From positions 1 through 64,000 of the forward strand of contig JAPDOI010001324.1 of NCBI GenBank assembly GCA_029168955.1: a stretch of 64,000 nucleotides of DNA, in the 5' to 3' direction. Under the pieces are notes generated by a model. The model made no database searches and had not been told where the DNA came from. It was given only the letters and a program-made list of their open reading frames with translations. Position 1 is the stretch's first letter. Every line of letters starts with the position of its first letter. The translations under genes and the position numbers were made by a program. The stretch comes from Aplectana chamaeleonis. Lineage: Eukaryota; Nematoda; Chromadorea; Rhabditida; Cosmocercidae. Below are positions 56,730-64,000 of the stretch, piece after piece.

Positions 56730-58990
56730 ATTGTAAATACGAATTTGAATTTCGCGCCGAAATTCTTTTTGAAGTTTTTCTGCTTCTGGAGGCCTCGTCA
56801 CTGTCATTTTCTGCATGTGAAGTTCGTGTCGTAACTATTTTTCATGTTGTCTTGCGGTCACACCAACGTTTTAGGAAAAAGTGCTAGATGACTGGTGAGA
56901 ATTGGTGGAGGATCCTCATCTTTGACGCCTTCCAACCATATTGCCCAATGTTTTTGACGCGCCAAAGTTTACCAGTGTAGTCTACCGGGCTCAATCATGA
57001 AATTGAGCCTTAAAAATGTCAACTGATTTCCAGCGCGAACGATGCCTTCGAGTTGAGAGATGGATAGGGCTTGTTAGGAGCCCTAGACGGCACAATTCCG
57101 TCGCATAAAGTGTTAAGGAAACTAAAATGCGAACGACTCTGGTAAAATCCATATTTTCGCATGCGTTTCCATGAGGATGAAGATTTTCGTAAACACTATT
57201 TCTGTGGAGGTCGAACGCTAATTCAAAACTGCTCTCCGAACCCTATAGGAAAACGCAGTTGTTCTCAAGAAGATCCTCTGGGTTCGCCGTGGATTTTTCC
57301 CTAATAGGGTCCAAAAGAAGATCCCATATCCGCCTTCAACACTGACTCCTGTTAGCGACGTGCATATTCCTGAGATTTTCGTTGCTGTTAAGATTTGAGT
57401 ACATTTTTCGAAAGTCGATTTTGTTTTCTACCAATATAATAGTGCTGAACCTTGCAGCCATACAGGTGGGACTAAACTTCCGAGGCTACAAAACGAAAGA
57501 AATCAACGATCCAATCTCGGTAATTGTTGCGAAACCTGTTCAACGGATCTATCCAAGACCCTTGAGTAGTCCATATGGACACATCTAGCTTTTCCTGCCC
57601 CAGCTTCGCCTTTGCGTTTCGCGCACTCGTTTGATTGTGTCATGCCTATATGCTTTGTTGCAGAGTAAGACATGTGAGGGCTTTAACGGGATACCTCTCA
57701 ATGCTGATATCCGATTTTTATCTCTTCAGATTCCCGAAAGAACACTTCAAACAGAGATAAGGGTAAATGGCACAACAAATGTGTTTTTGCTTCTTTTTCG
57801 CCCAAAACACACTATGACCAGTACTGTAGGGTATCGAAAAAAAAATACAATTCGTAAGAAGCGAGTGGTATTTTCATAAAGAGACCAGAGGGGTTCAAAT
57901 GTTTATTTTTCAAAAGGGATGCTTCTTCATGTAGAACATCAAAGCGGTTTGCTATTGCATTTCCCAAATGTCAGCACGGAAAATTGAATTCCAAGGAATA
58001 TTGCTAATTATTGTAGACTTGCGCAATCCATATTCTTATTGTTCTTTTTTTGTTAAAATGTTCCTGTGACACATAAAACTTTTTCATTGGCCTTTTTTAC
58101 GGAATGTTCATTATTTCGAATGCTTTTTGCCCAAGTCCAGTCAAAGGTAGCGAATACACGTACAGTATGCTTACGCAAGGTCCTGAGTTGATCGCAAAAC
58201 GCTCGGTTGCAGACGAAATTGAACCAGCAAATTCCCTTTCCGGGGAGCGCCTTATCGCGCTGCACCACGGAAGCCCCAGCGTCGCCCTCACTCAGCTGCT
58301 CGGTGAAAAATTCCAGCGAAGCTATCATCCCTCACCGGCATGACGGGATAAAAAATTAAAATGTTTTTGAGCAAATATGTAGGTCCATGGAGTGGAGAAA
58401 TATGGCGTAAAGCCTCAGACAATGTCAATTTCGAAGAGGAAAAGCTTTTAATTTTTTTTAGAGTTTGTTCGGATAACGAGTTTGGTGAGGCTTAGAGGTC
58501 CAATTGAACACAAGTGGGATGGGATTTCCGGAGCGTAAGATTCCTTCCGACGACGGACAGCCTTTCTGAAAGAACTACCTGCACTTTCTGAACTCGTCTT
58601 GACAAGGTTGAGTTACAAATGACCTTCATTATAGCGAGTCACAAAGTACCTGCTTGTAACTTGAATGTGATATTTTATTGCACATGTAACTTATCTAGGC
58701 TGCGTAAAGTTGTATGCAATAAGACTGATGGCGGGTATGTGACATGAAAAGTTGCGTGTAGCATACCTTTTTATAATATGCATGTGACTCATCAGGTCAT
58801 TTCCAAAAAAAAGTATACAACACACTTTTGAAGCGGGACTCAGATTCCAGCATAACCGTCGGTTCAGTCACTCAAGGTTGAGTTACTAGGCCCCGCCAAA
58901 CAGCTGGAGGCCTCAGATGGCGCTCGGCGAGCGTGTCGCGTCGGTTCCCGGCTTACCCATTTGATTTCAATCTTCACACGTGAACTGATG
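56730..58990. other. No recognised gene
   Basis: 57595-57830 is the inverted partner of 53050-53240. The interval 58097-58343 is open in three frames, but without a motif. 58670-58960 shares TATGTGACATGA.., GGCCCCGCCAAACAGCTGGA and CAGATGGCGCTCGGCGAGC with 62400-62670. Confidence 0.45.
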
Positions 58991-59006
58991 GAGAAAGCGT
59001 CAATAT

Positions 59007-60842
59007 TTATTTTCCTTTTCTCTTGATAAGAGCTTCCAGGGGTACGTTTCCACCGTCTGCGCATCGTGAGCACACACACGTCTTCCGACCGCCACGATTC
59101 TCACAATAACCAGTTCCACAGTTCTGAAAAATATTGGTTCATTATCGAGAATATTCCTAGTCGATCAGTGTTAATGAGCAGGACCAAGTGTGGACAGCGT
59201 AAAATAATAATCATGACTAATGTTGTCCAGTAAAAAGGCAACGCTTTGTTACGTGATCGCTTGCGCTAAATAAGTGGTCTTATGGCTGCATGTATTGTGC
59301 TTATCTGGGCCAAATTCCGGTCCGCAATTGCGTCTCGACACGCTTTGCGGCCGCACGCGCTCAAGTTAGTCGAGTTTCCAGCGCCAAAGCCGCATCGATA
59401 TGGCTTTTTTATACAGTTTTCTCCGATTTTGTTCCCTTTTCACTTTCTAAAATCTACCTAGAGTCAACAGGTCGGTGGATGCTGCGCTGGATACTTTTCC
59501 GACTCAAATGTGCGCGGCCGCAAAGCGTGTCGAGACGTAATTGCGGACCGGAATTCGGCCCAGAGAAGCACAGTAGATAAAGCCTGTCCGAGTGAGACTG
59601 TCCGTCCACGCGGTCGACGTGCGTGTCGAATGGCCGTCGCAACTGGCTTTTTTTCTCGAAAGCCTTCCCACAGCTGCAAACCTGTCATATTATGCACTAT
59701 TCGTCCAGTATTCGTGTTAGTCGATATGAGAGTCAAATAAATGCTTTCGGCAGTTTGACACGCACGTCTACCGTGTTGGCGGGCATTCTCTTTCGGACGA
59801 GCTTCACGTGAATCGGCTATCGCTGTATAGAAGAATTTCTCTCGCTCCCATAATAAGATTACATCTGTATCGGTTTTTCTTGCGCTGGCGCTTCTGGTTT
59901 ACCAGTAATGAACCACTCAGGTCATAACCATAGCAGGCGTAGAACACCGTAAAAGTATTTTCAAGATTTTATGCTTATCTGGGAGAGAATAACGCACCGA
60001 TCACAATGCTATCTCTGAAATCGTTCGAGACTCCTACAATTGGAGCTATAGCTCCTTTAATATACTGTGCTTCTCTGGGCCAAATTCCGGTCCGCAATTG
60101 CGTTTCGTCACGCTTGGGGGCCGCACGCGCTCGAGTCAGTCGAGCTTTCAGCGCCAAAACCGACTCAATGTGGCTTTTTATACAGTTTTCGCCATTTTTT
60201 TAGTTTCTAGATTCTAAAACCCACCTAGGGTCAACAGATCAGCGGCTGCGGCGCTGGGAACTGGGGCCGCGAAGCGTGTCGAGACGCAATTGAGGGCCGG
60301 AGTTTGGCTCAGAGATATGTACCTATATCTTGAGCTCGGACATTTGGCGGAGGAGTTGTATTAAGCTTGTATAGTCATAAGAGAACTCCTTGAAGACTTG
60401 ATTCAAAATCCTGGGACTCAAATTGAGGGCTACATCGAATCCACTGTCGTATTCGGAGCCATAATCCGGTGCGCGATTCCGGACCATGGCTCTTGCATCA
60501 CACAACGCGGCTGGGACAAAGGTTGGCTGAGCCGGAACCAAGTGGTCCCAGCACGATTATCATCCTTTGCGGACAACGACTGTTGCAAGCTGCAACAGCC
60601 GTTGTCTGCAGATGTGGACCGGAATTCGGTTCCGAAAACGACAGTATGCCCTCATTTACTGTAGACGCAAAACGCAGTTTTCTCTCACGGCTAACCTGCA
60701 CACTGCATGAGGTGATGCAGCCGGCTCTAGCGACTTTGTCCAGACCGGGAATGTCCATTCTGGCACAGGTTGATAGATAGAACTGGCCCGTAACCATCTC
60801 ACAAACGGCAAGAGCAAAAAGGCACGTCAGGATTCGGTTCAT
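59007..60842 (-). CDS. ASABF-type CS-alpha-beta antimicrobial peptide precursor, two exons
   Basis: Nematode ASABF (abf) peptides are secreted defensin-like antibacterials of innate immunity. Exon 1 (60696-60842) starts at ATG with a signal peptide (MNRILTCLFALAVCEMVTG, cleavage likely before or after Gln20), then STCARMDIPGLDKVARAGC. Exon 2 (59007-59123) begins NCGTGYCENRGGRKTCVCSR and ends GKVALE-like/KRKGK-type basic residues before TAA. The whole precursor has 87 residues. The eight mature cysteines are spaced C-x15-C-x3-C-x4-C-x4-C-x8-C-x-C-x2-C, which contains the CS-alpha-beta signature (C-x3-C and C-x-C). Splice sites are GTTAGC and TTTTCAG, phase 0. The 1572-bp intron holds three MITEs. 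The ORF running through the exon 1 donor is spurious. Confidence 0.92.
59295..59573. mobile_element. 280-bp MITE, copy 2, in the ASABF intron
   Basis: TTGTGCTTATCTGGGCC..GTCTCGACACGC at the left and GCGTGTCGAGACGTAATTGC..GGCCCAGAGAAGCACAG at the right, with TA outside both ends. Same family as 12220-12500. Confidence 0.8.
60065..60320. mobile_element. 280-bp MITE, copy 3, in the ASABF intron
   Basis: The left end CTGTGCTTCTCTGGGCC is well preserved and preceded by TA. The right end (GTCGAGACGCAATTGAGGGC..GGCTCAGAGA) is degraded, so the last bases are approximate. Confidence 0.7.
60444..60644. mobile_element. 201-bp TIR element in the ASABF intron
   Basis: CTGTCGTATTCGGAGCC and ATAATCCGGT at the left are inverted at the right (ACCGGAATTCGGTTCCGAAA, ACGACAG). 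It lies 51 bp inside the intron from exon 1. A relative is at 55540-55760. Confidence 0.65.
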
Positions 60843-61335
60843 GTTTCAATCTAGAAAGATGTGTATTTCGTTCCACGGCTACTTAATAAGCCGAATAGAT
60901 TAAGGATAAACAAGCGAAGAAAGGCTCGAAACTGACCACAGACATGAGATTCGAGAAGAGAAAACTAGAAAAAAAAGTTAGCAGATGGACTCTGGGCAAG
61001 CATTCTGATAGGTTAGGTTCCACAGCGACACACAAAGTTTGTGTGAATGAGACTGTCCGCTCACGCGGTCGGCGTGCGCGTCAAACGCCCGTCGTAAAGG
61101 CATTATTCGGACCTCTACCTTGATCAGCAAGATTTGGAATAGACTTTGTATTCTTTCACCCTAAAATTTCAAAGAAAAAGGATTTTTAACGTTTGGGATG
61201 TTTGAAGTCCGCAGCGCGCCAAACACTTGAACAAGCGTAATTGAATATTTTGGGAATTTTTGAACAGTTTCTTGGCAAAATCGAAATAGAACACGGATTT
61301 TTATCTTTTTAACTTGAAAACTGCTTTTAAGGAAG

Positions 61336-61575
61336 TAAAGGTCGTTCAAGTGAGATGGTCCGTCCACGCGGTTGGCGTGCGTGTCGAGCCGCCGTCGTGT
61401 AGGCACTTCTCGCACTTTTAAATTGATTAGCAGGAATATCAGAAAGACATTTATTGATACCCACGTTTGCTGTTTGCAGCCATGGTAGGGCTCGTACGAA
61501 AAAAGCCTTCGCGAAGGCCACTCGACATGCACGCCCACCGTGGGGGAGCGGAAAGTCTCATTCGGGCAGACCTTA
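61336..61575. mobile_element. 240-bp TIR element (GGTCGGCGTGCGTGTC family), complete copy
   Basis: The left end reads TAAAGGTCGTTCAAGTGAGA, followed by GTCCGTCCACGCGGTTGGCG. The right end carries the complement, CGCCCACCGTGGGGGAGCGG, then CTCATTCGGGCAGACCTTA. A single left-type end lies at 61040-61095 and another at 59582-59640. The 206-codon minus frame covering this element is treated as spurious. Confidence 0.65.
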
Positions 61576-62239
61576 ACAGCGAAATGATCGGAATCTGCTT
61601 TTCCGTTAAGAAAAAAGCTAGAGAAGTGCTCAGATTCCGGAGTCTGCTTCTTACGAGGAATGATTAAATACAATGTTGCTTGGGGGGGGGGGAAGGAAGG
61701 CCATAATACTCGAAACGAAAGAGAGTTGTAGGAATGTTGAAAAGGAGACTTCTCTGCACAACAACTGTTGACGGTCACCATGCGTGTGTCACTTCTTTAT
61801 ATACGAGAGTATTGGTGCATGTAAACTAATGACCAATCTGAGCAAATCGCTCATAAGAGAACTGTGCAAACAGTATGCGATGCCCGCGAACGAAAACATC
61901 CGCTGCTTAGAGTCACTGTGATGTCAGCGTTGATTGTCCGATCAAAATCCATGATTCATCCCACCTTAACCGTATCGGGCTGTGACCAACAAAAACCATT
62001 TTTATGACGAAGTGACTAATAAACCCCAGTAGTATGAATAGAGCGTCACATCAGTTTAATCTGTTGACAACAATTCAAAAAAAACATGTTTTCCGATGTC
62101 TGCTCAAAGCTTTTCACACTATGACTAATTGTAAGCTTCTATCAGTGTTACAGTGCGTTTCATAATTGTAAAAGCACTCTCGAACAGGCTTCCGTCGCTT
62201 TTCCGTCACTTCCTCAAAAGTCTTGTATTCAGAAATTTT

Positions 62240-62790
62240 CAAGTAAGTTACATGCCAATTAGGGACTCTAAACAAGTTGCCTGCGACTTATCTTCACAAC
62301 TTTGAGCTACATGTATCCTTCAACATGGTAAATATGCTACACGGTATAATTTGACTTACATATGGCCCAAAACACCCGCGTGTAACTAAGATGTGACCTG
62401 TCTATGTGACCAGTCTGGGCTATGGAAAGTTGTATGTAATCAGGGTGTTCACAGGTATGTTACATGAGATATTGCTTGTAACATACATTTTTAAAATTGG
62501 GCTGTGAAGTGGCAGGGGAGACGACGTTCTCTTGAAGCAGGACTAAGATATCGGCATTACCTAAGCTTAAGATACTTGACCCCGCTTCGCGGCTGTAGGC
62601 CCCGGCCAGCCTCTGTATGCCCCAGATGGCGTTCGGCGAGCCGGCCGCTTTGCGCGTCGGTGTGCAATCCGCGTCGCCTCTCGGTGTCAACATGTATGAA
62701 ACAACATTGCAAGTTTCTCGCAATTTTGTGTAAGCTACATGTATTATCAGCGCAAGTTACATGTCACTTCAAAGTCGCGCGCACAAAGAA
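62240..62790. repeat. Dispersed repeat with GTTACATG inverted ends
   Basis: AAGTTACATGCC-type motifs at the left and GCAAGTTACATGTCACTTC at the right flank a core (CCCCGCTTCGCGGCTGTAGG, CAGATGGCGTTCGGCGAGCC) shared with 58670-58960. Confidence 0.5.
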
Positions 62791-63123
62791 AGCCGTGTAC
62801 GATTTCCTTACTATTTTGTGAATGTAGGCCTCAGGGTGCGGCGCGGGTGTGGACTCTCACAGGGGGGGCTGAGCTCCGGAGAAAGACCAGCTATACCATC
62901 CTGTGAGTGAGTAAAAACCGTCAGGAGCCGATTCTCACATGGAATCCGAATACACAATGCGATTCAACTGCGATTCTGTTTGAACTGAGCTACGATTGAC
63001 GAAGTTAAGCTAGGAAGTTCAAAAAGAAGTCATAGTTAAGATGTTCCCAGAATGATAGTCAAGACATATGAATCCTCAGCGTAAAATAGCTAAAGCAGTT
63101 TGTTCAATGAATTGTAAATGATT

Positions 63124-63143
63124 CTTTATTTATTTATTTATTT
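63124..63143 (-). repeat. (TTTA)n tract, probable LINE 3' tail
   Basis: TTTATTTATTTATTTATTTG is followed by GATACGCCCGCAGGGCGCGCC. Read on the minus strand this would be a GC-rich 3' end with a (TAAA)n tail, as in many non-LTR elements. The sequence to about 63900 may be its degraded body, but I cannot confirm reverse-transcriptase motifs. Confidence 0.4.
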
Positions 63144-64000
63144 GATACGCCCGCAGGGCGCGCCAACAACCAACATTTGAATAGAATCAGTGGTTAAAAA
63201 TGAAGCGTAACGAAATTAGGGGAGGCCAACATCAAGGTAAAAATGAGCACTGAAACGCAAAACCCAAGCACTATTGTTTTTCACCAGGAGTAAAAAATCT
63301 ATGTCGTAGACTGATGGGAGGGTTGGATTTATAACGTGGTCATCAAAACTCTTGAGAACAGATCGGCATACATAGCCAACAAAGCAAGGTTTGGCCGTGC
63401 CAGCCAGCTATGGCACCTTAATATTCATAAATCACCGGAACTTCGGAACACGGATTTACTGGCTTCCCACACGGGACCGATAATTTGGCCAAACCCGCCT
63501 ATGACATGTAAACTAGAAGTTCAAACCCAGAGGGGATGAAACCGCAATAGAGAATTTTTTTTTACTCCAAGTTCGGAACCATATTCTTGAAAGGATTGAG
63601 CAAATCGTTCAGAAGGAAAATGGAGGAACAGTTTCGATTAGAAAGAAATCAGGCCATAAACTAGGACAATTCATCGGGATGAACTTTACATGAAACACAA
63701 GGATTACATGTGTTGTGAGCGCGAATATGTCTATTTCGTGTAGTGATCATGTGTCTTCAGGACTTTCCCAAACAGGATGAGCGGACAACCCATTACTCAA
63801 CATCATGACGAAGGAATCCGTACATAGAACTAAATGAGGAGTATACGTAATAAGTGAGGAGGACTGTAAAAGCAAAAAGGAACATGGCAAAAAAAAATCA
63901 CGACTGTCACAGTTCTGGGAGAATACTATTGTCCATGTTGCGCTGTGTAGAGAATCTGCTGATGAAAAAAAGGCGCTGTAATCAATTAATTTCTACACAA

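Noticed and set aside
58053..58343. Cys-containing minus frame (GICWFNFVCNRAFC) close to the ASABF gene
   Set aside because: Tested as a second antimicrobial peptide, but cysteine spacing, signal peptide and motif do not fit, and all three frames there are open.
61161..61781. 206-codon minus-strand open frame
   Set aside because: It spans a complete TIR element (61336-61575) and unrelated flanks, with no domain or splice support.

Overview
This window is nuclear DNA of a nematode, most probably a parasitic one. Coding sequence is sparse and split into short exons joined at GT..AG introns with nematode-style acceptors such as TTTCAG. It carries a nematode-type ASABF antimicrobial-peptide gene, nematode-style non-LTR retrotransposons, and many small inverted-repeat elements. 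Nothing looks bacterial, viral or organellar. A strongylid (hookworm-like) source is my inference, not something the sequence proves.

Host genes. Four loci can be supported. (1) A plus-strand gene of unknown function has exons at 3477-3799, 9024-9123 and 9354-9471. (2) Two minus-strand exons at 11192-11289 and 11397-11485 encode the start of a legumain-type asparaginyl endopeptidase; the catalytic part was not found. (3) A five-exon minus-strand gene spans 29799-44831 and encodes a 258-residue coiled-coil protein with an acidic tail. It aligns colinearly with WTAP/Fl(2)d, the regulatory subunit of the m6A-writer and splicing-associated complex. Its second intron is 10.4 kb and is filled with transposons. 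(4) A two-exon minus-strand gene, 59007-60842, encodes an 87-residue secreted CS-alpha-beta peptide of the ASABF family, with eight cysteines in the expected spacing.

Mobile DNA makes up most of the rest. Two hAT-type elements (34228-35368 and 53447-56719) and three short hAT-type relatives (31762-32066, 36181-36549, 45880-46312) are each bounded by an exact 8-bp target duplication. A TTAA-flanked MITE family has four complete copies. A 280-bp family with roughly 60-bp terminal repeats has three copies, two of them certain to both ends. A 1.1-kb family with about 130-bp terminal repeats has two full copies, and one copy was split by later insertions. There are also several foldback elements, a decayed Mutator-like transposase with introns, and non-LTR retrotransposon fragments. 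The clearest stratigraphy is at 36.0-40.4 kb: a DNA element holds a hAT MITE and a CR1-like LINE, and that LINE was itself split by an opposite-strand copy of its own family.

Layout. 1-11.5 kb: host exons among MITE remnants and minisatellite-like repeats. 11.5-29 kb: DNA-element and LINE relics, a 42-bp minisatellite at 20.94 kb, and foldback elements at 24-27 kb. 29-45 kb: the WTAP-like gene and its intronic transposons. 45-58.9 kb: foldback elements, LINE fragments, a striking short-palindrome array and the 3.3-kb hAT element. 59-61 kb: the ASABF gene. 61-64 kb: MITEs and a probable LINE 3' end. No rRNA, tRNA or CRISPR was recognised.
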